A stretch of 33,496 nt of DNA from Streptomyces adustus (GTDB lineage: Bacteria; Actinomycetota; Actinomycetes; Streptomycetales; Streptomycetaceae): the NCBI RefSeq assembly GCF_009377175.1, contig NZ_VJZD01000089.1, forward strand, positions 1-33,496, written 5' to 3'. The translations under genes were made by a program, and so were the position numbers. The notes below the pieces were generated by a model. It searched no databases. It saw only the letters and a list, made by a program, of their open reading frames with translations, and was not told the DNA's origin. Below, piece after piece: positions 7,520-14,379 of the stretch. Position 1 is the stretch's first letter. The number at the start of each line of letters is the position of its first letter.

Positions 7520-8590
7520 CTAGCCGGGCCCGGTGTAGAGACCGGCCAGCAGGTCCACCGCGTCGCCCAGGGTGTTCGGTCGCGCCATCCCGTGGGTGGC
7601 CCGGCCGAGCCAGCCGGGGCCGGCGAGCATCACCAGGGGCTGTCTACGGGCGCCCTTGACGCCCCACTGCGCGGCGGCGACGTGCTGGGCCAGCGGCAGG
7701 CTCGCCGAGGAGCGTGCCTGGGCCCACAGGACCACGGCCGCGGGCCCCAGCCGGCCGACCGCGGCGATCAGCGCCTCGGCGGGTACGGCGGCCCCGAACA
7801 TGCGGGTGGGTACGCCGAGTTCGCTCAGTCCGGCGTCGAGCGCCTCCAGCGGCAGGGTGTGCTGCTCGCCGGGTACGCAGGCGAGCACCACCGGTCCCGG
7901 CGCCCCGGCGTCGACGTCCCCGTACCGCCCGGTGGGCCGGGTGTGCCGGTGCAGGGTGCCGGAGACATGCCAGGACAGCAGGTGCTCGACCTCGACGTAA
8001 CGGTCTCCCGACGAGGCCCACTTGCGTCCCACCGCGTGCAGCGTCGGCACGATCACCTCCTGCCAGGCGACCGTCAGCCCGTGCTCCTCGACGGCCCGGG
8101 CCAGTTGCTCCTGGACCGCGGGGGCGTCGAGCCGGACGGCGGCACGGGCGAGGCCGCGGCACTCCTGGCGCACGTCGCCCAGGGGCAGCGGCCCGGCCGC
8201 GGCCCGCCCGCCGCGATCCCCCGCGCGCCAGGCACCGGGCTCACCCTGGGCGGCGGGGACGGCGGGCATGGCCGAGGCGGTGGCCCGGGGGGCCGTGTCG
8301 GCCGGCTCGCCCTGCGCGGCGCGGGCCGCCTCCGCGGGCGGCACCCCGGCGGCCGTCAGCCGGCACATCGTCTCCAGCCTCGCCACGTCCTGCCGGGTCC
8401 AGCGCCGGTGGCGTCCGTCGGAGCGGACCGCCGGACCGATGCCGTACCTGCGGTCCCAGGAGCGCAGCGTGGTGGGCGACACCCCCAGCCGACGGGCCAC
8501 CGCACCGGTGGTCAGACCCGCGACGGCCGCACCGTCGCCCGACTCCTCGCCCGGGGACTCGCCCGGGGACCCACTCGGGGACTCGCTCAT
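7520..8590 (-). CDS. litR: LitR/CarH-type MerR regulator with B12-binding photoreceptor domain
   Basis: A 356-residue protein. Residues 1-22 are a Ser/Pro/Gly/Glu-rich disordered tail. A MerR helix-turn-helix follows at about 26-85 (TTGAVARRLGVSPTTLRSW, DRRYGIGP, GRHRRWT), then a low-complexity linker, then a CarH-like B12 module at about 138-350. The cobalamin pocket signatures are present: W191 followed by E202-H203 (a Wx10EH form, one residue longer than the Wx9EH of Thermus CarH) and the axial-ligand histidine H244 in PGEQH. In CarH and Streptomyces LitR, adenosylcobalamin makes a DNA-bound tetramer that light breaks apart, releasing repression. The start MSESPSG was chosen because TACAGT, a good -10, lies 8 bases upstream, suggesting a leaderless message. 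It is divergent from an ECF sigma gene, with 11-bp direct repeats between them. Confidence 0.9.
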   Translation of the reverse strand: MSESPSGSPGESPGEESGDGAAVAGLTTGAVARRLGVSPTTLRSWDRRYGIGPAVRSDGRHRRWTRQDVARLETMCRLTAAGVPPAEAARAAQGEPADTAPRATASAMPAVPAAQGEPGAWRAGDRGGRAAAGPLPLGDVRQECRGLARAAVRLDAPAVQEQLARAVEEHGLTVAWQEVIVPTLHAVGRKWASSGDRYVEVEHLLSWHVSGTLHRHTRPTGRYGDVDAGAPGPVVLACVPGEQHTLPLEALDAGLSELGVPTRMFGAAVPAEALIAAVGRLGPAAVVLWAQARSSASLPLAQHVAAAQWGVKGARRQPLVMLAGPGWLGRATHGMARPNTLGDAVDLLAGLYTGPG

Positions 8591-8613
8591 GACGCCGACT
8601 GTACGGCAGCCAA

Positions 8614-8635
8614 CCGATGCACAACCGATGCGCAT
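8614..8635. promoter_or_regulatory. Putative LitR operator 1, 11-bp direct repeats between litR and the sigma gene
   Basis: CCGATGCACAA (8614-8624) is followed without gap by CCGATGCGCAT (8625-8635), so CCGATGC recurs with a period of exactly 11 bp. CarH-type operators are arrays of 11-bp direct repeats. The site covers the -35 region of litR (its -10 TACAGT is at 8603-8598) and touches the -35 of the divergent sigma gene (TTGAGC at 8635-8640), so one bound tetramer could silence both. Confidence 0.65.
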
Positions 8636-8664
8636 TGAGCGGGCGGCCCCTCCGCTCGCAGGAT
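8635..8664 (+). promoter_or_regulatory. Putative housekeeping-type promoter of the first ECF sigma gene
   Basis: TTGAGC (8635-8640) and CAGGAT (8659-8664) are separated by 18 bases and resemble a housekeeping-sigma promoter. The -35 abuts the direct-repeat operator. The leader to the start at 8728 would be about 57 nt. Confidence 0.4.
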
Positions 8665-8727
8665 GACGGTACCGGGGCCCGTCGACGGTGACGTGGACCG
8701 GTCCGTACGAAGCGAGGAGTCGCCGTC

Positions 8728-9330
8728 ATGAGTCCGGATCCGAGCGCCGCGCCGCCCCCCGCCGCACCGCTGTGGACCCGGCCGCAGGAGTCGTACTCCG
8801 ACGAGGAGCTGGCCCGCGGTCTGGTGGCGGGCGACGAGGCCTGTCTGGCCGTGGTCTGCCACCGCTGGTCGGCGCTGGTGCACACGCTCGCCCGGCGCTC
8901 GCTGGGGGACGCCAGGGAGGCGGAGGACGTCGCGCAGCAGGTGTTCCTGGGGGTCTGGCGCGGCCGCCTGGGCTACCGGCCGGAGCGCGGCACGCTGGCG
9001 GGCTGGATCGTCGGCATCACGAAACGCAAGGTCGCCGACGCGCTCGGCGCCCGGACCCGCCGCGCCGAACTCGTCTCCACGGCCGGCTCGGTGCTCGCGC
9101 CCGCCGCGCAGCAGCAGCCCGAGGCCGTCCTCGACCGGGTGCTCGTGCGCCACGAGCTGGCCCGGCTCCCGGCCCCGCAGCAGCGGGTGCTGCGGCTGAC
9201 CTTCTACGAGGACCTGACCCAGGCCCAGATCGCGGAGCGCACCGGTCTGCCCCTGGGCACGGTGAAGAGCCACGCGCGCCGCGGGCTGCTGCGGCTGCGC
9301 AGCTGTCTTCCGCAGGACATGTGCGCCTGA
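8728..9330 (+). CDS. ECF RNA polymerase sigma factor, LitS-like
   Basis: A 200-residue two-domain ECF sigma factor. Region 2 spans about 25-95, with EDVAQQVFLGVWRG binding core polymerase and the -10, followed by GYRPERGTLAGWIVGI. Region 4 spans about 140-190, with the -35-reading helix in QAQIAERTGLPLGTVKSHAR. The start has AGGAG 8 bases upstream. It is divergent from the B12 photoreceptor gene, as litS is associated with litR in the S. coelicolor carotenoid cluster, so LitS is the best guess; no carotenoid genes are seen here. No anti-sigma gene follows. Control is probably transcriptional, through the operator at 8614-8635. Confidence 0.88.
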   Translation: MSPDPSAAPPPAAPLWTRPQESYSDEELARGLVAGDEACLAVVCHRWSALVHTLARRSLGDAREAEDVAQQVFLGVWRGRLGYRPERGTLAGWIVGITKRKVADALGARTRRAELVSTAGSVLAPAAQQQPEAVLDRVLVRHELARLPAPQQRVLRLTFYEDLTQAQIAERTGLPLGTVKSHARRGLLRLRSCLPQDMCA

Positions 9331-9374
9331 GGCGACACCGGGGACGGGCAGGCGGTCGCTCTTCGCACCGGTTT

Positions 9375-9396
9375 TCGATGCACGAACGATGCAGCG
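9375..9396. promoter_or_regulatory. Putative LitR operator 2, in front of the SigK-like gene
   Basis: TCGATGCACGA (9375-9385) is followed without gap by ACGATGCAGCG (9386-9396), giving CGATGCA with an exact 11-bp period. CGATGCAC and the period match the repeats at 8614-8635. It ends 11 bp upstream of the -35 hexamer of the ECF-type promoter at 9408. A second LitR-controlled promoter, or direct control of this sigma gene by LitR, is the likely meaning. Confidence 0.6.
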
Positions 9397-9407
9397 AAGG
9401 GACGGGC

Positions 9408-9435
9408 GCATCCGAACCGCCGTCGCCGCCGGAAG
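9408..9435 (+). promoter_or_regulatory. ECF-type promoter of the SigK-like gene (GCATCC-N16-CGGAAG)
   Basis: GCATCC (9408-9413) and CGGAAG (9430-9435) are 16 bases apart, identical to the phr and MMPL promoters. The position suggests either self-activation by the SigK-like factor or activation by the upstream LitS-like factor. Confidence 0.6.
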
Positions 9436-9478
9436 GGAGGGACAGGGCGTCGCGGGCGGACCCCGGCCTTCGCCCTTC

Positions 9479-9509
9479 CACCGGCACCGGCACCGGCACC
9501 GGCACCGGA
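9479..9509. repeat. Hexamer microsatellite in the leader of the SigK-like gene
   Basis: Nearly five copies of the hexamer CACCGG lie in the untranslated leader, about 38 bases before the start codon. Such a tract can vary in length by slippage. No function is visible. Confidence 0.7.
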
Positions 9510-9546
9510 CGACGCCCGCACGTGTCGACTCCCGGAGGTCTCTCCC

Positions 9547-10131
9547 GTGACAGAAGCCGTCCACGTCGGCGGGGCTCCCGCATCGCGACCCGACCTGGAG
9601 GAGTTGCTGAGCCAGGTGGCCCTGGGCGACCAGCGGGCCTTCGCCGCCCTCTACGACGCCGTGGCGAGCCCGGTGCTGGGCGTCGCCCGCGGTGTGCTGC
9701 GCGACCGCGCGCAGTCCGAGGAGGTCGCACAGGAGGTACTGGTCGAGGTCTGGCGCACCGCCCGCCGCTTCCGCCCCGAGCGTGGATCCGCCGTCAACTG
9801 GATCCTCACCCTCGCCCACCGCCGGGCGGTGGACCGGGTCCGCTCTGCGGAGGCCGCCGCGGCCCGCGACCACCGGGCGGCGCTGCTCGACCGCATGCCC
9901 GCGTACGACCAGGTGACCGAACAGGTGGAGGCGCGCCTGGAGCGGGAGCAGGTGCGGCACTGCCTGCTCGCCCTGACGGAGATCCAGCGGCAGGCGATCA
10001 CCCTGGCCTATTACCGGGGGCTGACCTACCGGCAGGTCGCGCAGGACCTCGGGCTGCCGCTCGGCACGGTCAAGACCCGGCTGCGCGACGGACTCGTCCG
10101 ACTGCGCGACTGCCTGGGGGTGGACGGGTGA
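9547..10131 (+). CDS. ECF RNA polymerase sigma factor, SigK-like
   Basis: A 194-residue ECF sigma factor starting at GTG with GGAGGT 7 bases upstream. Region 2 (about 20-95) includes FAALYDAVASPVLGVARGVL, SEEVAQEVLVEVWRTA and FRPERGSAVNWILTLAHRRA. Region 4 (about 135-185) includes QAITLAYYRGLTYRQVAQDL and LGTVKTRLRDGL. These blocks resemble the SigK group. In M. tuberculosis SigK is encoded with its redox-sensing anti-sigma RskA and with Rv0446c-Rv0449c; here the homologous operon lies on the opposite strand directly downstream, but no rskA follows. The reading frame that begins with the overlapping GTGA at the stop codon is a short Arg-rich run that enters the next gene and is not an anti-sigma protein. 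Control is probably by LitR and the ECF-type promoter upstream. Confidence 0.88.
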   Translation: MTEAVHVGGAPASRPDLEELLSQVALGDQRAFAALYDAVASPVLGVARGVLRDRAQSEEVAQEVLVEVWRTARRFRPERGSAVNWILTLAHRRAVDRVRSAEAAAARDHRAALLDRMPAYDQVTEQVEARLEREQVRHCLLALTEIQRQAITLAYYRGLTYRQVAQDLGLPLGTVKTRLRDGLVRLRDCLGVDG

Positions 10132-10215
10132 GCGCCGTCGGCCCGCACCCGCCACGCCGTTCGCGGTACCGCCGCCGCTCGCGCGCGCGGTCCCGCGCCA
10201 GGGCCGCGGCCCTCG

Positions 10216-11016
10216 TCAGCCGCGCGGCGGCCGGGGGAAGAACCCGCTGGTGCGGGCGGCGTACCGGGCGTAGCCGGGGCGCCCGGCCAGGTGCCGCTCC
10301 AGCATCGGTTTGCCGCTCCCCCGGATGAGCAGGAAGCTCATGACCACCGGTGACACGAGGGACAGCGCGGCCGTCGCGGCGGAGTCGCACGCGATCAGGT
10401 ACAGCCCCCACCACACGCAGAAGTCGCCGAAGTAGTTGGGATGGCGGGTGTAGCGCCACAGCCCTTGGTCCATGATCCGGCCTCGGTGGGCCGGGTCGGC
10501 CTTGAACCGGGCGAGCTGGGCGTCCCCGACCGCTTCGAAGAACAGGCCGACCGCCCACAGCGCCGTGCCCGCCCAGGCGAGGCCCGACATCTCCGTCCGC
10601 ACGTACTGCGCGGCCTGGACCGGCAGCGAGACCAGCCACACCAGGGCGCCCTGGAGCAGGTACACCATGCGCAGGGCGTACAGGTCGCGGCTGCCGGGGG
10701 CCTTCGCCAGCAGTGCCTCGTAGCGCGGGTCCTCCCCGTGGCCGCGCCCCCGCCGGGCGATGTGCGCGGCCAGCCGCAGTCCCCACACGGACGTCAGGAC
10801 GGTCACCAGCACCCGGCGCCCGGTGTCGCCCTCGCCCGCCGAGGCCGCGCAGCTCACCAGGGCGACCGCGGTGAAGCCGAGCCCCCAGGCCACGTCCACG
10901 ATCCGGTGCAGGCGCCTGCGTACGGCGACGGCGAAGGTGACCAGCATGACGGCCAGGGCGGTGAGGGCGGCCCAGAGCAGGTTGTCCGCGAAGGCGTCCC
11001 AGGCGACGGCGTTCAC
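10216..11016 (-). CDS. DUF1295 integral membrane protein (steroid 5-alpha-reductase-like), Rv0446c type
   Basis: A 266-residue membrane protein with about seven hydrophobic segments and the DUF1295 C-terminal signature GLWRYTRHPNYFGDF, followed by a second helix pair and GYARYAARTSGFFP. This fold is shared with steroid 5-alpha-reductases and isoprenylcysteine methyltransferases and often acts on membrane lipids with NADPH. The GTG start overlaps the stop of the upstream methyltransferase gene (GTGA), making it the last gene of the five-gene lipid operon. The same protein type is Rv0446c beside sigK in M. tuberculosis. A role in reducing a methylene or unsaturated fatty-acyl chain is plausible but unproven. 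Confidence 0.88.
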   Translation of the reverse strand: MNAVAWDAFADNLLWAALTALAVMLVTFAVAVRRRLHRIVDVAWGLGFTAVALVSCAASAGEGDTGRRVLVTVLTSVWGLRLAAHIARRGRGHGEDPRYEALLAKAPGSRDLYALRMVYLLQGALVWLVSLPVQAAQYVRTEMSGLAWAGTALWAVGLFFEAVGDAQLARFKADPAHRGRIMDQGLWRYTRHPNYFGDFCVWWGLYLIACDSAATAALSLVSPVVMSFLLIRGSGKPMLERHLAGRPGYARYAARTSGFFPRPPRG

Positions 11017-12350
11017 GGCCGGTCCAATCCCGCGTACCAGTGCGCCGGTGTGGCGGGCATACCGCTCACCCCGTCGGCCGTGGGGCGCACGCTCAGGATC
11101 TGGTCGACGCCCATGCGGCGCTGTTCGAAGGCGAGCGCGCCGCCGACCAGGTACAGCCGCCACACCCGGGCCGTCTCCTCCCCGACGAGCCGTACGACGT
11201 CGCTCCAGCGGTCCTCCAGGGTGCGGTGCCAGGCGGCGACCGTACGGACGTAGTGCTCGCGCAGCGACTCCACCGACCGCACCTCCAGACCGGCCCCCTC
11301 CAGCAGCGACACGGTCTCGCCGAGCGGCCGCATGTGCATGTCGGGCGCGATGTACGTCTCGATGAACGCCCCGCCGCCGGGCGCGCCGGCGCCCCGCGAC
11401 ATCTGCTGCACCAGCACCCGGCCCCCCGGTCGCACTAGCCGGTGCAGGGCGGCCGTGAACGCCGGGTACTCGGCGTCCCCGACGTGCTCGCCCATCTCCA
11501 CGCTCGCGACGGCGTCGTACGCCCCGCCGCCGATGTCGCGGTAGTCCTGGCACACCACCTCGACCCGGTGCTCCAGCGCGCGTTCGCGTACCCGGGCGCG
11601 CACGTGGGCGGCCTGCTCGTGGGCCAGGGTGACGGCGGTGACCTGCGCCTTGTGCTCCTCGGCCGCGTACAGGGCGAGGGAGCCCCAGCCGCAGCCGATG
11701 TCCAGCAGTCGGCTGCCGGGCACCAGGCCGAGCTTGCGGCAGACCAGCTCCAGCTTGGCGTGCTGGGAGCGCTCGGCGGTGGCGTGCGGCTCCTCGCCCG
11801 GCCAGTAGCCGCACGAGTAGGCCATGGTGTCGTCGAGGAGCAGCCGGTAGAAGTCGTTGGAGAGGTCGTAGTGGTGGCTGACGGCGGCCCGGTCGCGGGC
11901 TCTGCTGTGCGGTGCGCCGCGCAGCCGGGCCTGCGAGGCGGGGTCCGCCGGGCGCGGGCCGACGGCGCCGAGCCGTGCGGCCGTGCCGAGCGCGCGGGTC
12001 CGGTCGGCGAGGGTGAGCCGGGGCGGGTGCAGGGCGTGCTCCCGTACGGCGGCCCACATGGCGCGCAGGGCCTCGGCGAGATCGCCGTCCACGTCCAGTT
12101 CGCCGGTGACGTAGGCCTGGGCGAGCCCGAGTTCACCGGGCTGCCACAGCAGCCGGCGCAGCGCGCGCCGGGAGCGTACGACCACGACCGGTCCGTCGGC
12201 GGGGCCCGTCTCGCTGCCGTCCCAGGCGCGCAGCCGCAGCGGCAGCGGGCCGCCGAGCGCGTCCCGGACGAGCGCGGCGAGCCGGTGCGCGGCGCCGGGC
12301 CGCGCGGTGCGCGGGGTGCGCGGCGTGCGCGGGGTGCGCGGCGTGCTCAT
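11013..12350 (-). CDS. Cyclopropane-fatty-acid-synthase-like SAM methyltransferase, divergent copy
   Basis: A 445-residue CFA/CmaS-family protein. An N-terminal TPR-triplet run (residues 3-14, encoded by a 9-bp DNA repeat) precedes the CFA N-terminal domain. HHYDLSNDFY (159-168) and the SAM loop LLDIGCGWG (215-223) are intact, as is SVEMGEHVG. Where the neighbouring paralogue and typical CFA synthases have Tyr-x-FPGG, this one has FIETYIAPDMHMRPLG (329-344), so the acyl-chain pocket differs. It starts within the ATGA overlap of the preceding methyltransferase. It probably adds a methyl or methylene group to a phospholipid acyl chain, perhaps at another position or as a second step. Confidence 0.88.
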   Translation of the reverse strand: MSTPRTPRTPRTPRTARPGAAHRLAALVRDALGGPLPLRLRAWDGSETGPADGPVVVVRSRRALRRLLWQPGELGLAQAYVTGELDVDGDLAEALRAMWAAVREHALHPPRLTLADRTRALGTAARLGAVGPRPADPASQARLRGAPHSRARDRAAVSHHYDLSNDFYRLLLDDTMAYSCGYWPGEEPHATAERSQHAKLELVCRKLGLVPGSRLLDIGCGWGSLALYAAEEHKAQVTAVTLAHEQAAHVRARVRERALEHRVEVVCQDYRDIGGGAYDAVASVEMGEHVGDAEYPAFTAALHRLVRPGGRVLVQQMSRGAGAPGGGAFIETYIAPDMHMRPLGETVSLLEGAGLEVRSVESLREHYVRTVAAWHRTLEDRWSDVVRLVGEETARVWRLYLVGGALAFEQRRMGVDQILSVRPTADGVSGMPATPAHWYAGLDRP

Positions 12351-13633
12351 CGGGCAGGGGCCTCCTTCGTGAGCAGGTACTGCTGTACGTCGAGGTAGCC
12401 GGAGCGGAATCCGGCCTCGGAGTAGGCCAGGTAGAGGTTCCACATCCGCCGGAAGGTGTGGTCGAAGCCGAGCCCGGCGACGTCCTCGGCGCGCTCGGCG
12501 AAGCGCTGCCGCCACAGACGCAGGGTCTCGGCGTAGTGCGCCCCGAAGCCGTCGCGCCGGGTGACGGTCAGCCGGGTGTGGTCGCGGACGGCCTCGGCGA
12601 CGGCCTCGACGGAGGGCAGCCTGCCGCCGGGGAAGACGTACTTCTGGATCCAGGTGTAGGTGTCGCGGGTGGCGAGCATGCGGTCGTGCGGCATGGTGAT
12701 GGCCTGGAGGGCGGCGCGGCCGCCGGGGGCGAGCCGGTCGTCGAGGGTGCGGAAGTACACCGGCCAGAACTCCTCGCCGACGGCCTCGACCATCTCGACG
12801 CTGACGACGGCGTCGTAGGTGCCGCGGGCCTCGCGGTAGTCGCACAGTTCGATGTCGACCAGGTCGGTCAGTGCGGCGTCGTGCACGCGGGCGCGGGCCA
12901 GGTCGCGCTGCTCGCGCGAGAGGGTCAGCGAGGTGACGTGCGCGCCGCGGGCGGCGGCCCGGATCGCGAGTTCGCCCCAGCCGGTGCCGATCTCCAGCAG
13001 CCGGGTGCCGTCGCTCACCTGTGCGAGGTCCAGCAGTCGGTCGATCTTGCGGTGCTGGGCGGCGGCGAGCTCGTCCCAGCGGGCGGGGAGACGGTGGAAG
13101 ACGGCGGAGGAGTAGGTGAGGGTGTCGTCGAGGAAGAGGGCGAAGAGGTCGTTGGACAGGTCGTAGTGGTGGCCGATGTTGGCGCGGGCGCCCTCGGGTG
13201 TGTTGCGCCGGGCGCCCGGCTGCCGCGGCGCCCACAGGCCGCGCAGCCGCTGGAGCGGGGCGGGGATCAGGTCGGCGGCGTGGGCGGCGAGCACGGTGAG
13301 GGCGCCGGCCAGGTCGGGCGCGTCCCACTCGCCGGCCATGTACGACTCGCCGAAGCCGATCAGGCCCCGGGCGCCGATCCGGGCGTGGAACGCCCGGGGT
13401 GCGTGGATCTCCAGCAGCGGTCCGCCGCGGCCGGCCTCGGTGCCGTCGGCGTACCGCGCCCGCAGCGGCAGCCGGTCCAGAGCCCTGCGTACCACCGCCG
13501 CCGTGACGGCCGTACGGGCCCGGGAGGCGTCCCGCGGGGCCGCCACGTCGGGCCAGCGGGCCGGGTCGACGCCCGCGGCGGCGGGGCGTACGACGCGCCG
13601 CACGGCGGCGGGGCGGGGCTCGACTGTCGTCAT
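12347..13633 (-). CDS. Cyclopropane-fatty-acid-synthase-like SAM methyltransferase (UfaA1 type)
   Basis: A 428-residue CFA-family enzyme with HHYDLSNDLF (155-164), LTYSSAVF, SAM loop LLEIGTGWG (212-220), SVEMVEAVG and YTWIQKYVFPGG (326-337). Its position after DUF1365 and before DUF1295 is that of ufaA1 (Rv0447c) in M. tuberculosis, reported to make tuberculostearic-type mid-chain methylated acids. The reaction transfers a carbon from S-adenosylmethionine to the double bond of an unsaturated phospholipid acyl chain at the membrane. The start ATG overlaps the stop of the DUF1365 gene (ATGA), so the genes are translationally coupled. Confidence 0.92.
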   Translation of the reverse strand: MTTVEPRPAAVRRVVRPAAAGVDPARWPDVAAPRDASRARTAVTAAVVRRALDRLPLRARYADGTEAGRGGPLLEIHAPRAFHARIGARGLIGFGESYMAGEWDAPDLAGALTVLAAHAADLIPAPLQRLRGLWAPRQPGARRNTPEGARANIGHHYDLSNDLFALFLDDTLTYSSAVFHRLPARWDELAAAQHRKIDRLLDLAQVSDGTRLLEIGTGWGELAIRAAARGAHVTSLTLSREQRDLARARVHDAALTDLVDIELCDYREARGTYDAVVSVEMVEAVGEEFWPVYFRTLDDRLAPGGRAALQAITMPHDRMLATRDTYTWIQKYVFPGGRLPSVEAVAEAVRDHTRLTVTRRDGFGAHYAETLRLWRQRFAERAEDVAGLGFDHTFRRMWNLYLAYSEAGFRSGYLDVQQYLLTKEAPAR

Positions 13634-14379
13634 GTCACGCTCTCCTCGGGGTTCCGGGTGTTCGCGGCGGCTTGTCCGGGGCGGGGCTGGACCGGCAGTC
13701 CCTTCAGGTACAGGCGGATGCCGTGCACCCGGATCGCGGCGGACACTGCGACGGTGGACCACGGATGGCGCAGGGCCTGCCGCAGCACCTCCCGCGCGGT
13801 GACCGCGCGCCGGCCGCCGCGCACGGTCGCGGTGAAGGGGCGGCCGCCGTCCCGGTCGAGGTGCACGGTCACGTCGAGCCGGTGGCCGGGTACCGGCAGG
13901 CGCATGCGGTAGCGGCCGTCGACGGGGAAGAACGGGGAGACGTAGAACTCCTTGTCGGCGGACGCCGTTCCCGACGCGTCCGGGTGCAGCAGGTAGCAGT
14001 GCCGTCCGCCGTAGGTGTTGTGCACCTCGGCGACGACGTGGCGCGGGGTGCCGTGGGGGTCGTGGCACCAGTAGAGGGTGAGCGGGTTGAAGACATGACC
14101 CAGGACGCGGGCGTGGGTGAGCATCAGCACCGGGCCGCCCGGCGGCGGTACCCCGTGTGCGGCGAGGAACGCCTCCAGGGCGGCCCGCACCGGGCGCCCG
14201 TCGCCGGTGAAGTGGTCGCGGGGGTCGAACCTCGCCAACGGCCGCAGCGGGCGCGGCAGTACGGGGGGCCGGTCGGGGTCGAGAAGCCACAGGTAGGTGC
14301 GGTGGCGCAGCGTGTACCGGAAGGGCGCGGTGCGCACATGGGTGATCGTGCACGGGTACAGGGCGGGCACGGCTGTCAC
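13630..14379 (-). CDS. DUF1365 family protein, Rv0448c type
   Basis: A 249-residue protein matching DUF1365: ALYPCTITHVRTAPFRYTL at the N terminus, LWLLDPDRPP, HARVLGHVFNPLTLYWCHD in the middle, AEVHNTYGGRHCYLL and KEFYVSPFFPVDGRYRMRL. It has no signal peptide. DUF1365 genes regularly sit between an amine-oxidase-like flavoprotein and a CFA synthase, including at the mycobacterial sigK locus and in ECF/ChrR and LitR light regulons of proteobacteria. The biochemical role is not established. The GTG start overlaps the upstream stop (GTGA). Confidence 0.88.
   Translation of the reverse strand: MTAVPALYPCTITHVRTAPFRYTLRHRTYLWLLDPDRPPVLPRPLRPLARFDPRDHFTGDGRPVRAALEAFLAAHGVPPPGGPVLMLTHARVLGHVFNPLTLYWCHDPHGTPRHVVAEVHNTYGGRHCYLLHPDASGTASADKEFYVSPFFPVDGRYRMRLPVPGHRLDVTVHLDRDGGRPFTATVRGGRRAVTAREVLRQALRHPWSTVAVSAAIRVHGIRLYLKGLPVQPRPGQAAANTRNPEESVT

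Noticed and set aside
10200..10213. Palindrome AGGGCCGCGGCCCT between the SigK-like and DUF1295 genes as a terminator
   Set aside because: It has no loop and so cannot form a normal hairpin; possibly part of a wider structure, but not supported as a feature.
10130..10215. GTG start overlapping the stop of the SigK-like gene, the position where an anti-sigma gene would begin
   Set aside because: The frame gives an Arg-rich peptide with no RskA zinc-finger-like or membrane segment and runs straight into the convergent DUF1295 gene; at most a remnant.
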